Positions 24,196 to 34,208 are shown, numbered from the stretch's first letter. The stretch is DNA of 64,000 nt from Streptomyces brasiliensis (GCF_014647875.1 NZ_BMQA01000008.1:62001-126000); one strand, 5' to 3'. Numbers and translations are program-made. Notes: generated by a model from the letters alone, not told the origin.

Positions 24196-24603
24196 TCAGC
24201 GACCGCCACCACCGTGGCCGCCGCCACCGTGACCGCCACCACCGTGACCGCCGCCATGGCCGCCACCGTGACCGCCGCCATGGCCGCCACCGTGACCGCC
24301 GCCATGGCCGCCACCGTGACCGCCGCCATGGCCGCCACCGTGACCGCCACCGTGACCGCCGCCATGGCCGCCACCGTGACCGCCGCCATGGCCGCCACCG
24401 TGACCGCCGCCATGGCCGCCACCGTGACCGCCACCGTGACCGCCGCCATGGCCGCCACCGTCGTCGAGACGACTGTAACTGCCGTGGTCGTAGGAGTGGT
24501 CGGACGCCGAAGCGGTGCCCGCTGTCCCTATCGCGATGCCACCGGCCATCATCAGCCCGGCGGCAGACACCGCGAGAAGGCGCCTGGCGCGTTGTGCTCG
24601 CAT
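24196..24603 (-). CDS. Secreted His/Gly-repeat protein
   Basis: 135 residues from ATG 24603 (MRAQRARRLLA), with AAAGG 8 nt upstream. A Sec signal peptide (LLAVSAAGLMMAGGIAIGTAG ... TASAS) precedes a short DHSYDHGSYSRLDD segment, then about 80 residues of nearly pure GGGH repeats ending in GGGGR. Such a domain would be unstructured and could bind Ni, Zn or Cu through its histidines. The repeat is also a DNA tandem repeat, so copy number is probably variable. Isolated gene, convergent with the phosphatase-annotated gene. Confidence 0.75.
   Translation of the reverse strand: MRAQRARRLLAVSAAGLMMAGGIAIGTAGTASASDHSYDHGSYSRLDDGGGHGGGHGGGHGGGHGGGHGGGHGGGHGGGHGGGHGGGHGGGHGGGHGGGHGGGHGGGHGGGHGGGHGGGHGGGGHGGGGHGGGGR
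24222..24462. repeat. 24-bp tandem repeats encoding GGHGGGHG
   Basis: Units of 24 bp beginning CCGCCACCGTGACCGCCGCC and ending in ATGG, with occasional 12-bp half units, run through the 3' part of the His/Gly gene. Both strands stay open: the opposite strand would read alternating Ala/Met/Val/Thr. Slippage could change repeat number between strains. Confidence 0.8.
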
Positions 24604-24853
24604 GAGAGATACCTTTCGTTCCATCGTCTCTCGCGCCCGTGGGGAGGCGTACGAGAGTGGATGGCCGCAGCCGCATGGAGCAAGAGGTGCGGCTCGGTCT
24701 GAGGTGTCACCGCATATTCATCTGAAAAGCACGGGCGCGGCCGACGGTGTCGTGACCTGTCCGGCCAGATATGCCGTGCATGCGGCTTTCACTCATAGAG
24801 CCTAGTCCTATGCAAGCAACCCGGCACCTCGGGAATCCCAGGGCCCACAGGGG

Positions 24854-25720
24854 TTACCGGGGGACGCGGACCACACCCTCCTGGATCACGGAAATGGCAA
24901 GGCTTCCGTCCCGGGTGTATATGCGGGCCTGGCCCAGTCCGCGGCCGCCGTACGCGGACGGGGACTCTTGGTCGTAGAGCAGCCACTCGTCGGCGCGGAA
25001 GGGACGGTGGAACCACATCGCGTGGTCCAGCGAGGCCCCGACGACGTCACCGACGGCCCAGCCACCGCGGCCGTGTGCGAGCAACACGGAGTCGAGCAGC
25101 GTCATGTCGGAGACGTAGGTCGCGAGGACGACGTGCAGCAGGGGTTCGTCGGCGAGCTTGCCGTTGGTGCGGAACCAGACCTGGCTGTGCGGCTCGCGCG
25201 GCTCTCCGAACTTCCCGAACGGCGGCTCGTCGACGTAGCGCAGGTCGATCGCCTCGCGGGCCTCGATGAACTTCTCGACGACCCGCGGGTCGAGGTGACC
25301 GTAGTCGCGCAGCCGCTCCTCGGCGGTGGGCAGCGTGGCCGGGTCGGGCGCGGGCGGCATCGGGGTCTGGTGGTCGAGGCCGTCCTCGTGCACCTGGAAG
25401 GACGCCGACAGGGCGAAGATCGGCCGGCCGTGCTGGACGCCGATGGCGCGGCGGGTGGTGAAGGAGCGGCCGTCGCGGATGCGCTCGACGGTGTAGACGA
25501 TGGGCGCACCGGGGTCACCGGGGCGCAGGAAGTACGCGTGCAGGGAGTGGGGTTGCCGGTCCGCGGGGACCGTGCGCCCGGCGGCGACGAGCGCCTGGGC
25601 CGCGACCTGTCCGCCGAAGACGCGCGGGATGACGGCGGACCGGGACCGGCCGCGGAAGATGTTCTCCTCGATCTGCTCCAGGTCGAGCAGATCGAGGAGA
25701 TCCTGAAGTGCCTGGCTCAT
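24854..25720 (-). CDS. tesB: Acyl-CoA thioesterase II
   Basis: 288 residues, the usual TesB length, forming a double hotdog fold: N-terminal LEQIEENIFRGRS and FGGQVAAQALVAAGRTV, then LHAYFLRPGDP and the C-terminal VGASLDHAMWFHRPFRADEWLLYD. It hydrolyses medium- to long-chain acyl-CoA to free acid and CoA. It starts 36 bp after an acyl-CoA dehydrogenase gene on the same strand, so it is probably co-transcribed with it. Confidence 0.88.
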   Translation of the reverse strand: MSQALQDLLDLLDLEQIEENIFRGRSRSAVIPRVFGGQVAAQALVAAGRTVPADRQPHSLHAYFLRPGDPGAPIVYTVERIRDGRSFTTRRAIGVQHGRPIFALSASFQVHEDGLDHQTPMPPAPDPATLPTAEERLRDYGHLDPRVVEKFIEAREAIDLRYVDEPPFGKFGEPREPHSQVWFRTNGKLADEPLLHVVLATYVSDMTLLDSVLLAHGRGGWAVGDVVGASLDHAMWFHRPFRADEWLLYDQESPSAYGGRGLGQARIYTRDGSLAISVIQEGVVRVPR

Positions 25721-25756
25721 GGGAGTCAGTTGTACCCGCCGGTCGATTCGCGGACC

Positions 25757-26914
25757 TTACAGGCCCATGTCCTTCGCGATGATCGTCTTCATGATCTCGC
25801 TGGTCCCACCGTAGATGCGGTTCACCCGGTTGTCCGCGTAGAGGCGGGCGATCGGGTACTCGTTCATGAAGCCGTAGCCGCCGTGCAGCTGGAGGCAGCG
25901 GTCGATGACGCGGTGGGCGACCTCGGTGCAGAACAGCTTGGCGCTGGCGGCCTCGGCGGGGGTCAGCTCGCCGGCGTCCAGGGCCTCCGTGGCACGGTCG
26001 GCGACGGCCTGGGCGGCGTCCACCTCCGCCTGACAGGCGGCCAGCTCGAACTTGGTGTTCTGGAAGGCGGCGACGGGCTGCCCGAAGACGGTGCGCTGCT
26101 GCACGTACTCCTTGGCGAACCGGACGGCGGCCTTGGCCTGCGCGTACGCGCCGAACGCGATGCCCCAGCGCTCGGAGGCGAGGTTGTGGCCGAGGTAGTA
26201 GAAGCCCTTGTTCTCCTCGCCGAGGAGGTCCTCGACAGGCACCTTGACATCGACGAACGCCAGCTCGGCGGTGTCGGAGGTCTTCAGGCCCAGCTTGTCG
26301 AGCTTGCGGCCGACGGAGTAGCCCTCGGCCTTGGTGTCCACGACGAAGAGGGAGATGCCGTGGCGGCGGTCCTCGGCGGTGGGCGCGGCGGTGCGGGCAC
26401 AGACGATCATGCGGTCCGCGTGCACGCCGCCGGTGATGAACGTCTTGGCGCCGTTGAGGACGTAGTGCGTGCCGTCCCCGGAGAGCTTGGCGGTGGTCTT
26501 CATGCCCGCGAGGTCGGAGCCGGTGCCCGGCTCGGTCATCGCGATGGCCCACATCTCCTCGCCGGAGACGAACTTCGGCAGGTAGCGCTTCTTCTGCTCG
26601 TCGGTGGCGAGCAGCTTGATGTACGGCAGGCCGAGCAGCACGTGCACACCCGAGCCGCCGAAGGAGACACCCGCGCGGGCCGTCTCCTCGTAGAGGACGG
26701 CCTCGAACTTGTACGAGTCGATGCCCGCGCCGCCGTACTCCTCGTCGACGCGAATACCGAAGACGCCCAGCTCGGCGAGCTTGTAGTAGAAGTCGCGCGG
26801 CGCCTGGCCGGCCGCGAACCACTCGTCGTACACCGGGACGACCTCGGCCTCGATGAAGGCGCGAAGAGTCTCCCGGAACGCCTCGTGATCCTCGTTGAAC
26901 ACCGTACGGCGCAT
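25757..26914 (-). CDS. Acyl-CoA dehydrogenase
   Basis: 385 residues from ATG 26914, with GGAGG 8 nt upstream. A standard FAD-dependent acyl-CoA dehydrogenase: GVFGIRVDEEYGGAG, MTEPGTGSDLAGMKTTA, FITGGVHADRMIV, QRTVFGQPVAAFQNTKFELA, and the C-terminal QLHGGYGFMNEYPIARLYAD then IYGGTSEIMK. The Glu in IYGGTSEIMK is at the usual position of the catalytic base for short/medium-chain members. Substrate unresolved. It pairs with the thioesterase downstream and faces the TetR regulator upstream on the same strand. Confidence 0.88.
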   Translation of the reverse strand: MRRTVFNEDHEAFRETLRAFIEAEVVPVYDEWFAAGQAPRDFYYKLAELGVFGIRVDEEYGGAGIDSYKFEAVLYEETARAGVSFGGSGVHVLLGLPYIKLLATDEQKKRYLPKFVSGEEMWAIAMTEPGTGSDLAGMKTTAKLSGDGTHYVLNGAKTFITGGVHADRMIVCARTAAPTAEDRRHGISLFVVDTKAEGYSVGRKLDKLGLKTSDTAELAFVDVKVPVEDLLGEENKGFYYLGHNLASERWGIAFGAYAQAKAAVRFAKEYVQQRTVFGQPVAAFQNTKFELAACQAEVDAAQAVADRATEALDAGELTPAEAASAKLFCTEVAHRVIDRCLQLHGGYGFMNEYPIARLYADNRVNRIYGGTSEIMKTIIAKDMGL

Positions 26915-27066
26915 CGCCGCCACCTCCACCGGGGGTCCTTCATGCACAGACGTGCAGCTGCCTAAGCGCTTGCTCAGACAACCTTACCGGCGAGTACGGA
27001 CACCCGTCCAGGGGATCCCGGCCGTAACGCTCGTCACGTGCGCCCTCGGCGGGGACGGCCGGGCGC

Positions 27067-27666
27067 TCACTCCGTCCCGGCCGCCGCGAACGCTCCCCGG
27101 GCCATCCGGTGCAGCAGTTCCGCCGTGACCGTGCGGCCCGGCAGGGCGCCCGGACGGGCCAGGTGAGGGGTCGAGTTCAGGAGGCCGAAGACCGAGTGGA
27201 CCGCCGAGCGGGCCGTCGGTTCGGCGAGGGCCGGGTACACCGAGCGGACCACCTCCACCCACAACTCGACGTACTGCCGCTGCAGCTGGCGCACCAGCTT
27301 GCGGTCCGTGTCCCGGAGGCGGTCCAGCTCGCGGTCGTGCAGGGTGATCAGGGGACGGTCGTCGAGCGCGAAGTCGATGTGCCCCTCGATCAGCGAGTCG
27401 AGGACCGCCTCGGGCCCGGCCACCCCGTCGGCCTCCTGCAGGCGCCGCTTCGCCCCGGTCAGCAGCTGACCACTGATGCCGACGAGCAGCTCCGCCAGCA
27501 TCGCGTCCTTGCCCGCGAAGTGCCGGTACAGACCGGGACCGCTGATCCCGACCGCGGCTCCTATCTCGTCGACCCCGACGCCGTGGAAGCCGCGCTCGGC
27601 GAACAGCCGGGCGGCCTCCTTGAGGATCTGCTCACGGCGGGTGGGGGCGTCGGTTCTGGTGACCAT
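27067..27666 (-). CDS. TetR family regulator of the leucine/acyl-CoA operon
   Basis: 199 residues. The N-terminal HTH RREQILKEAARLFAERGFHG and VDEIGAAVGISGPGLYRHFAGK is a textbook TetR DNA-binding domain. The C-terminal ligand domain contains HIDFALDDRPLITLHDREL. ATG 27666 has no clear Shine-Dalgarno, so a leaderless or near-leaderless mRNA is possible. It is divergent from the carboxylase operon across 96 bp containing two palindromes. By analogy with other Streptomyces acyl-CoA regulators, an acyl-CoA intermediate is the expected inducer; this is inference. Confidence 0.88.
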   Translation of the reverse strand: MVTRTDAPTRREQILKEAARLFAERGFHGVGVDEIGAAVGISGPGLYRHFAGKDAMLAELLVGISGQLLTGAKRRLQEADGVAGPEAVLDSLIEGHIDFALDDRPLITLHDRELDRLRDTDRKLVRQLQRQYVELWVEVVRSVYPALAEPTARSAVHSVFGLLNSTPHLARPGALPGRTVTAELLHRMARGAFAAAGTE

Positions 27667-27686
27667 GGAAGCAATTCTAGACAGGG

Positions 27687-27732
27687 AGGTTAGCGGTCGT
27701 TAACCTGAAGGAGATGGTTAACGCTCATTAAC
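27687..27732. promoter_or_regulatory. Two TetR-type operators in the divergent promoter
   Basis: AGGTTAGCGGTCGTTAACCT (27687-27706) and GTTAACGCTCATTAAC (27717-27732) are imperfect palindromes sharing GTTAAC/CGTTAA half-sites. They sit between the TetR start and the carboxylase start, so the regulator likely controls both directions. Confidence 0.6.
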
Positions 27733-27762
27733 AGTCGACCGCTGGGTGAGGGGACCGCAAGA

Positions 27763-29394
27763 ATGCAAGAGGCACCGGAGCTGACCAGCGCGGCCGACCC
27801 CGCGTCGGCGGCCTGGCAGGCCAACGAACAGGCCCACCTCGCACTCGTCGAGGAGCTGCGCGCCAAGCTGGCCGCGGCGGCCCTCGGCGGCGGCGAGAAG
27901 GCGCGCGCCCGCCACACCGCGCGCGGCAAGCTGCTGCCACGCGACCGCGTGGACGCCCTCCTCGACCCCGGGTCGCCCTTCCTGGAGCTGGCCCCGCTCG
28001 CGGCCGACGGGATGTACGACGGACAGGCGCCGGCCGCGGGTGTCATCGCCGGGATCGGCCGGGTCAGCGGCCGCGACTGCGTGATCGTCGCCAACGACGC
28101 CACCGTCAAGGGCGGCACGTACTACCCGATGACGGTGAAGAAGCACCTGCGCGCGCAGGAGGTGGCCCTGGAGAACCGGCTGCCGTGCCTGTATCTCGTG
28201 GACTCCGGCGGTGCCTTCCTGCCCATGCAGGACGAGGTCTTCCCCGACCGCGAGCACTTCGGCCGGATCTTCTACAACCAGGCCCGGATGTCCGGCGCCG
28301 GCATCCCGCAGATCGCGGCCGTCCTCGGCTCCTGCACCGCCGGCGGGGCGTACGTCCCGGCGATGAGCGACGAGGCCGTCATCGTCCGGGGCCAGGGCAC
28401 GATCTTCCTCGGCGGTCCCCCGCTGGTGAAGGCCGCCACCGGCGAGGTCGTCACCGCCGAGGAGCTGGGCGGCGGCGAGGTGCACTCCCGGATCTCCGGT
28501 GTCACCGACCACCTCGCCGAGGACGACGCCCACGCGCTGCGGATCGTACGGAACATCGTCGCCACGCTTCCCGCCCGGCAGTCCCTGCCCTGGGAGGTCG
28601 CACCGGTCGCGGAGCCGAAGGCGGACCCGTACGGCCTCTACGGCGCGGTCCCCGTCGACTCCCGCACCCCCTACGACGTCCGCGAGATCATCGCGCGCGT
28701 GGTCGACGGCTCCCGCTTCGCCGAGTTCAAGGCCGAGTTCGGGCAGACCCTGGTCACCGGCTTCGCCCGGATCCACGGCCACCCGGTCGGGATCGTCGCC
28801 AACAACGGCATCCTGTTCTCCGAGTCCGCCCAGAAGGGCGCCCACTTCATCGAGCTGTGCGACCAGCGCGGCATCCCGCTGGTGTTCCTGCAGAACATCT
28901 CCGGCTTCATGGTGGGCAAGGACTACGAGGCCGGCGGCATCGCCAAGCACGGCGCCAAGATGGTGACGGCGGTCGCCTGCACGCGCGTGCCGAAGCTCAC
29001 GGTCGTCGTCGGCGGGTCGTACGGCGCCGGCAACTACTCGATGTGCGGCCGGGCCTACTCCCCCCGCTTCCTGTGGATGTGGCCCAACGCCAAGATCTCC
29101 GTCATGGGCGGCGAGCAGGCCGCGTCCGTCCTCGCGACCGTCAAGCGGGACCAGCTGGAGGGCCGGGGGGAGTCCTGGTCCGCCGAGGACGAGGAGATCT
29201 TCAAGGCGCCGATCCGAGCGCAGTACGAGCGTCAGGGCAACGCCTACTACGCGACCGCCCGCCTGTGGGACGACGGCGTGATCGACCCGCTGGAGACCCG
29301 GCAGGTACTGGGTCTGGCCCTGACCGCCTGCGCCAACGCGCCGCTTTCCCAAAAGGACTACACGGCGCCCCAGTTCGGCGTCTTCCGGATGTGA
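27763..29394 (+). CDS. Acyl-CoA carboxylase beta subunit (methylcrotonyl-CoA type)
   Basis: 543 residues of carboxyltransferase, N- and C-terminal crotonase-like halves. Blocks typical of methylcrotonyl-CoA carboxylase beta are [49 protein letters not shown] and [18 protein letters not shown]. It transfers carboxyl from biotin to 3-methylcrotonyl-CoA, giving 3-methylglutaconyl-CoA in leucine breakdown. First gene of a four-gene operon with the biotin subunit, HMG-CoA lyase and an acyl-CoA dehydrogenase. That context supports methylcrotonyl- over propionyl-CoA. Confidence 0.9.
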   Translation: MQEAPELTSAADPASAAWQANEQAHLALVEELRAKLAAAALGGGEKARARHTARGKLLPRDRVDALLDPGSPFLELAPLAADGMYDGQAPAAGVIAGIGRVSGRDCVIVANDATVKGGTYYPMTVKKHLRAQEVALENRLPCLYLVDSGGAFLPMQDEVFPDREHFGRIFYNQARMSGAGIPQIAAVLGSCTAGGAYVPAMSDEAVIVRGQGTIFLGGPPLVKAATGEVVTAEELGGGEVHSRISGVTDHLAEDDAHALRIVRNIVATLPARQSLPWEVAPVAEPKADPYGLYGAVPVDSRTPYDVREIIARVVDGSRFAEFKAEFGQTLVTGFARIHGHPVGIVANNGILFSESAQKGAHFIELCDQRGIPLVFLQNISGFMVGKDYEAGGIAKHGAKMVTAVACTRVPKLTVVVGGSYGAGNYSMCGRAYSPRFLWMWPNAKISVMGGEQAASVLATVKRDQLEGRGESWSAEDEEIFKAPIRAQYERQGNAYYATARLWDDGVIDPLETRQVLGLALTACANAPLSQKDYTAPQFGVFRM

Positions 29395-29405
29395 GGAGGG
29401 GAACC

Positions 29406-31337
29406 GTGTTCGACACAGTGCTGGTGGCCAACCGGGGCGAGATCGCCGTACGCGTGATCCGTACGCTGCGCTCGCTCGGCGTGCGCTCGGTGGCGGTCTT
29501 CTCCGACGCCGACGCGGACGCGCGGCATGTGCGGGAGGCCGACACGGCGGTACGGATCGGTCCGGCGTCGGCGGCCGAGAGCTATCTGTCGGTGGAACGG
29601 CTCCTGGAGGCCGCCGCCCGCACCGGCGCACAGGCCGTCCACCCCGGGTACGGCTTCCTGGCCGAGAACGCCGCCTTCGCGCGCGCGTGCGCCGAGGCCG
29701 GGCTCGTCTTCATCGGGCCTCCGGCGGAGGCGATCTCCCTGATGGGAGACAAGATCCGCGCCAAGGAGACGGTGAAGGAGGCCGGGGTGCCGGTCGTCCC
29801 CGGCTCCAGCGGCAGCGGGCTGAGTGACGACCGGCTCGCCGACGCGGCACGCGAGATCGGCGTACCCGTACTGCTCAAGCCGTCGGCCGGCGGTGGCGGC
29901 AAGGGCATGCGGCTGGTGCGGGAGCTGTCCGCGCTGGACGACGAGATCGCCGCCGCCCGCCGCGAGGCCCGCGGCTCCTTCGGCGACGACACACTGCTCG
30001 TCGAGCGGTGGATCGACCGGCCCCGGCACATCGAGATCCAGGTGCTGGCCGACGGGCACGGGAACGTCGTCCACCTCGGCGAGCGCGAGTGCTCGTTGCA
30101 GCGCCGGCATCAGAAGGTCGTCGAGGAGGCGCCGAGCGTGCTCCTGAACGAGGCCACGCGCGCGTCGATGGGCGAGGCGGCCGTGCAGGCAGCCCGCTCC
30201 TGCGGGTACCGGGGCGCGGGCACGGTGGAGTTCATCGTCCCCGGTGAGGATCCGAACTCGTACTACTTCATGGAGATGAACACCCGTCTCCAGGTGGAGC
30301 ACCCCGTCACGGAACTGATCACCGGGATCGACCTGGTGGAGTGGCAGCTGCGGGTGGCGGCCGGGGAGCGGCTGGGCTTCGGACAAGAGGACGTACGGCT
30401 GACCGGGCACGCCGTCGAGGCCCGGATCTGCGCCGAAGACCCCGCGCGCGGGTTCCTCCCGTCCGGCGGCACGGTGCTCCTGCTGAACGAGCCCCAGGGC
30501 GACGGCATCCGCACCGACTCCGGGCTCAGCGCGGGCACCGAGGTGGGCAGCCTGTACGACCCGATGCTGTCCAAGGTCATCGCGTACGGCCCCGACCGCG
30601 AAACGGCGCTGCGCAGACTCCGGGCCGCCCTCGCCGAGACCGTCACGCTGGGCGTGCAGACGAACGCGGGGTTCCTGCGGCGGCTGCTGGCGCATCCGGC
30701 GGTGATGGCGGGCGAGTTGGACACCGGGCTGGTGGAACGGGTGGTGGACGAGCTGGTCTCCACCGACGTGCCGGACGAGGTGTACGAGGCGGCGGCGGCC
30801 GTACGGCTGGAGGCGCTGCGGCCGCGCGCCCAGGACTGGGTGGACCCCTTCTCGGTGCCGAGCGGCTGGCGCCTGGGCGGGACTCCGAAACAGCCCGCCT
30901 TCGACCTGCGCGTGGCCGATCCGGTCACATACACCCCGCGCGGCACCCACACCGTCACCGAGGACCGGGTCTCCGTCACCCTCGACGGCGTCCGGCACGC
31001 CTTCCACCGGGCCGGTGACTGGATCGGCCGCGACGGCGACGCCTGGCACGTGCGCGACCACGACCCGGTGGCCGCGTCCCTCACCCGGGCCGCGCACACG
31101 GGCGCCGACTCCCTCACCGCGCCCATGCCCGGCACGGTCACCGTCGTGAAGGTGGCCGTCGGGGACGAAGTGACCGCAGGCCAGAGCCTGCTGGTGGTGG
31201 AGGCGATGAAGATGGAGCACGTCGTCTCCGCCCCGCACGCCGGCACGGTCGCCGAACTGGACGTGACACCCGGCACGACGGTCGCCATGGACCAGGTGCT
31301 GGCCGTCGTCACACCGCACGAGGAGGGCGAAGCATGA
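29406..31337 (+). CDS. Acyl-CoA carboxylase alpha subunit (biotin carboxylase + BCCP)
   Basis: 643 residues from GTG 29406, with GAGGAGGGG upstream. Residues 1-450 are biotin carboxylase: [26 protein letters not shown] for ATP, and [16 protein letters not shown] middle BT-type region links to a C-terminal biotin carrier domain with EAMKMEH, whose Lys is biotinylated. It carboxylates biotin with bicarbonate and ATP for the beta subunit 11 bp upstream. The HMG-CoA lyase ATG overlaps its stop codon (ATGA). Confidence 0.92.
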   Translation: MFDTVLVANRGEIAVRVIRTLRSLGVRSVAVFSDADADARHVREADTAVRIGPASAAESYLSVERLLEAAARTGAQAVHPGYGFLAENAAFARACAEAGLVFIGPPAEAISLMGDKIRAKETVKEAGVPVVPGSSGSGLSDDRLADAAREIGVPVLLKPSAGGGGKGMRLVRELSALDDEIAAARREARGSFGDDTLLVERWIDRPRHIEIQVLADGHGNVVHLGERECSLQRRHQKVVEEAPSVLLNEATRASMGEAAVQAARSCGYRGAGTVEFIVPGEDPNSYYFMEMNTRLQVEHPVTELITGIDLVEWQLRVAAGERLGFGQEDVRLTGHAVEARICAEDPARGFLPSGGTVLLLNEPQGDGIRTDSGLSAGTEVGSLYDPMLSKVIAYGPDRETALRRLRAALAETVTLGVQTNAGFLRRLLAHPAVMAGELDTGLVERVVDELVSTDVPDEVYEAAAAVRLEALRPRAQDWVDPFSVPSGWRLGGTPKQPAFDLRVADPVTYTPRGTHTVTEDRVSVTLDGVRHAFHRAGDWIGRDGDAWHVRDHDPVAASLTRAAHTGADSLTAPMPGTVTVVKVAVGDEVTAGQSLLVVEAMKMEHVVSAPHAGTVAELDVTPGTTVAMDQVLAVVTPHEEGEA

Positions 31338-32278
31338 CAGCGCTGGGACTGCCCATGACCGTACCGGCCCAGGATCTGCCCGAGCGGGTCCGTATCCACG
31401 AGGTCGGCGCGCGCGACGGGCTGCAGAACGAGAAGTCGACCGTGCCTACGGAGGTCAAGGCCGAGTTCATCCACCGGCTGGCCGACGCGGGGCTGACGAC
31501 CATCGAGGCGACCAGCTTCGTCCACCCCAAGTGGGTGCCCCAACTGGCCGACGCGGAGGACCTGTTCCCGAAACTCGGTGGTCTCCGGGAGGTGGCCCTC
31601 CCGGTGCTCGTGCCCAACCGGCGCGGCCTGGACCGCGCGCTGGTGCTCGGCGCGCGCCGGGTGGCCGTCTTCGCCAGCGCGACCGAGTCCTTCGCCAAGG
31701 CCAACCTCAACCGCACGCTCGACGAGTCGCTGGCCGTGTTCGACCCGGTCGTGCGGCACGCGAAGGACGCGGGCGTGCACGTACGCGGCTATGTGTCGAT
31801 GTGCTTCGGCGACCCCTGGGAGGGCCCGGTCCCCCTCCACCAGGTGGTCCGCGTCTGCACGGCGCTCAGGGACATGGGCTGCGACGAGCTGAGCCTGGGC
31901 GACACCATCGGCGTGGCCACCCCGGGCCATGTCCTCGAACTGCTCGCGCTGCTCAACGAGGAGGGCGTGCCGACGAACATGCTCGGCGTGCACTTCCACG
32001 ACACGTACGGCCAGGCGCTCGCGAACACCTACGCGGCGCTGGAGCACGGCGTGACGACGATCGACGCCTCCGCCGGAGGCCTGGGCGGCTGCCCGTTCGC
32101 CAAGTCCGCCACCGGAAACCTCGCCACCGAAGACCTCGTGTGGATGCTGCAGGGCCTCGGCATCGAGACAGGGGTCGACCTCGGCCGTCTGACCGCCACG
32201 AGCGTGTGGATGGCCGAACAGCTGGGCCGGCCCAGCCCGTCCCGTACCGTCCGCGCTCTCTCCCACAAGGACCAGTGA
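31334..32278 (+). CDS. Hydroxymethylglutaryl-CoA lyase
   Basis: 314 residues of DRE-TIM fold. The N-terminal [17 protein letters not shown] holds the catalytic Arg and metal-binding Asp. [57 protein letters not shown] and the [15 protein letters not shown] loop (catalytic Cys) follow. It cleaves HMG-CoA to acetoacetate and acetyl-CoA, the last step of leucine degradation. It overlaps the carboxylase alpha gene by 4 nt. Confidence 0.93.
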   Translation: MTALGLPMTVPAQDLPERVRIHEVGARDGLQNEKSTVPTEVKAEFIHRLADAGLTTIEATSFVHPKWVPQLADAEDLFPKLGGLREVALPVLVPNRRGLDRALVLGARRVAVFASATESFAKANLNRTLDESLAVFDPVVRHAKDAGVHVRGYVSMCFGDPWEGPVPLHQVVRVCTALRDMGCDELSLGDTIGVATPGHVLELLALLNEEGVPTNMLGVHFHDTYGQALANTYAALEHGVTTIDASAGGLGGCPFAKSATGNLATEDLVWMLQGLGIETGVDLGRLTATSVWMAEQLGRPSPSRTVRALSHKDQ

Positions 32279-32283
32279 TCAGC

Positions 32284-33444
32284 ATGGACCACCGTCTCAG
32301 CCCCGAACTGGAAGAACTCCGTCGTACGGTCGAGGAGTTCGCACACGACGTCGTGGCGCCCAAGATCGGCGACTTCTACGAACGGCACGAGTTCCCGTAC
32401 GAGATCGTGCGCGAGATGGGCCGCATGGGCCTGTTCGGACTGCCGTTCCCGGAGGAGTACGGCGGCATGGGCGGCGACTACCTCGCGCTGGGCATCGCCC
32501 TGGAGGAGCTGGCCCGGGTCGACTCGTCCGTGGCGATCACGCTGGAGGCGGGGGTGTCGCTCGGCGCCATGCCGATCCACCTCTTCGGCACGGAGGAGCA
32601 GAAGCGCGAGTGGCTGCCGCGCCTGTGCACGGGCGAGATCCTGGGCGCGTTCGGTCTGACGGAGCCGGACGGCGGCAGCGACGCCGGGGCGACGCGTACG
32701 ACGGCCCGCCTCGACGAGTCGACGAACGAATGGGTGATCAACGGCACGAAGTGCTTCATCACCAACTCGGGTACGGACATCACGGGGCTGGTGACGGTCA
32801 CGGCGGTGACCGGCCGCAAGCCGGACGGCAGGCCGCGGATCTCGGCGATCATCGTGCCCTCGGGCACGCCGGGCTTCACGGTGGCCGCGCCGTACTCGAA
32901 GGTGGGCTGGAACGCGTCCGACACCCGTGAGCTGTCGTTCCAGGACGTCCGCGTCCCCGCGGCGAACCTGCTGGGCGAGGAGGGCCGGGGCTACGCTCAG
33001 TTCCTCCGCATCCTGGACGAGGGCCGCATCGCGATCGCGGCACTCGCCACCGGCCTGGCGCAGGGCTGTGTGGACGAGTCGGTGAAGTACGCGAAGGAGC
33101 GGCACGCCTTCGGCCGCCCCATCGGCGCCAACCAGGCCATCCAGTTCAAGATCGCCGACATGGAGATGAAGGCGCACACGGCCCGCCTGGCCTGGCGTGA
33201 CGCGGCCTCGCGGCTGGTCGCCGGCGAACCGTTCAAGAAGGAGGCAGCGCTGGCGAAGCTCTACTCCTCGACGGTCGCCGTCGACAACGCCCGCGACGCC
33301 ACGCAGGTGCACGGCGGGTACGGCTTCATGAACGAGTACCCGGTGGCCCGCATGTGGCGCGACTCCAAGATCCTGGAGATCGGCGAGGGCACGAGCGAGG
33401 TCCAGCGGATGCTGATCGCAAGGGAGTTGGGACTGGTCAGCTGA
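32284..33444 (+). CDS. acdH: Isovaleryl/branched-chain acyl-CoA dehydrogenase
   Basis: 386 residues from ATG 32284. GTG 32275, overlapping the lyase stop codon, is an in-frame alternative. Acyl-CoA dehydrogenase motifs: GLFGLPFPEEYGGMGGD, GLTEPDGGSDAGATRTTA, CFITNSGTDITGL, DATQVHGGYGFMNEYPVARM and EIGEGTSEVQRMLI. It oxidises isovaleryl-CoA (or other branched acyl-CoA) to 3-methylcrotonyl-CoA, feeding the carboxylase in the same operon. The symbol acdH is from memory of the S. coelicolor gene at this place beside the des cluster. Confidence 0.88.
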   Translation: MDHRLSPELEELRRTVEEFAHDVVAPKIGDFYERHEFPYEIVREMGRMGLFGLPFPEEYGGMGGDYLALGIALEELARVDSSVAITLEAGVSLGAMPIHLFGTEEQKREWLPRLCTGEILGAFGLTEPDGGSDAGATRTTARLDESTNEWVINGTKCFITNSGTDITGLVTVTAVTGRKPDGRPRISAIIVPSGTPGFTVAAPYSKVGWNASDTRELSFQDVRVPAANLLGEEGRGYAQFLRILDEGRIAIAALATGLAQGCVDESVKYAKERHAFGRPIGANQAIQFKIADMEMKAHTARLAWRDAASRLVAGEPFKKEAALAKLYSSTVAVDNARDATQVHGGYGFMNEYPVARMWRDSKILEIGEGTSEVQRMLIARELGLVS

Positions 33445-33770
33445 CGGCTCCCTGCCTCTGAGTCCGCGGGAGAGCCACGGACGGTTCCTCGGCGACGGCG
33501 GTGTGCCGGTAGGGGCGTTCGGCGGCGCCGAGGACGCGGGTCTGGCTGCCGGGGTCGGTGACGGCCCGGTCCGGACGGGCGGTGAAGGCGGCCCAGCGGC
33601 GCGGTCACCGCTCGCGTAGCAGGCGACGCCGTCCGGTTCACTGAGGCGGCAGGCCGTGACGACGTGACGACGCAGGATCATCGCGCCGAGTGTGAAGCCC
33701 TGCAAGTCCCAGCGAAAGCCGAGCCGTTCGTCGGGGACGGTGGCGGCGGTCGGCCGGATCTCGTGGGCGG
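33437..33770 (-). pseudogene. Frameshifted remnant of an unknown protein
   Basis: On the minus strand HEIRPTAATVPDERLGFRWD, then ILRRHVVTACRLSEPDG and VACYASGDRAA, read well to about 33600. There the continuation moves to the next frame as WAAFTARPDRAVTDPGSQ, TRVLGAAERPYRHTAV and AEEPSVALPRTQ, to a TGA at 33437-33439. A single missing base between DRAA and WAAF would restore one frame. No start with ribosome binding site is evident. I do not recognise the family. Sequencing error is the alternative to true decay. Confidence 0.4.
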
Positions 33771-34189
33771 ACTCCCCGCCGCTGCGCCTGTCTCCGGCTT
33801 CGGGGCGGTGCCGGTGACTGAGGAGCAGCTCAAGTCCAGTTCGCCAAGAGGAAGTTCGACGAGATCGGACGACCAGACGTACGACGGCCGGGCACGCGGT
33901 CCGGGCAGGCGCTGCATGCGCCCTCGCCTCGACGGACGCAACGGCGCCGCCCGGCGTCCACCGGGCGCCCCGACTGCGGGCGGCAGCGCCTCCTGCCCCC
34001 ACGTTGCACCACGTGGCATCGGCGACGGGTTCGCACAGGGCGCGCCGCAAGGCACCGCCGTACACGGAAGGCGCCCCCGACCCGCCGTGCGCCGCCGGCG
34101 ACATCAACGACCCCAGGAACTCCGCCGGAACGCGGCACCGATTCATTCTGATCGCGGATGCCGGTGCGACCCACCCTCTGGACATTAAG
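33771..34189. other. Intergenic stretch without a supported gene
   Basis: About 420 bp before the desE iron box. Open frames exist on both strands, as expected at this G+C, but none has a ribosome binding site, a recognisable domain or consistent composition. A short hairpin CGCCCGG-N6-CCGGGCG lies near 33950. It may contain the upstream remains of the pseudogene at 33437-33770. Confidence 0.5.
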
Positions 34190-34208
34190 TGAGGTTAGGC
34201 TAACCTAC
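34190..34208. promoter_or_regulatory. Iron box (DmdR/IdeR site) upstream of desE
   Basis: TGAGGTTAGGCTAACCTAC matches the 19-bp actinobacterial iron-box consensus TTAGGTTAGGCTAACCTAA at all but three outer positions. It is 51 bp before the desE ATG. Iron-loaded DmdR should repress here. Confidence 0.9.

Noticed and set aside
24186..24460. Antisense Ala/Met/Val/Thr repeat frame at the His/Gly gene, and possible CRISPR
   Set aside because: Repeats are contiguous without spacers and encode GGGH in the frame that has a signal peptide and ribosome binding site.
33664..34188. Open frame on + strand upstream of desE
   Set aside because: No ribosome binding site, domain or coding composition; overlaps the minus-strand remnant.
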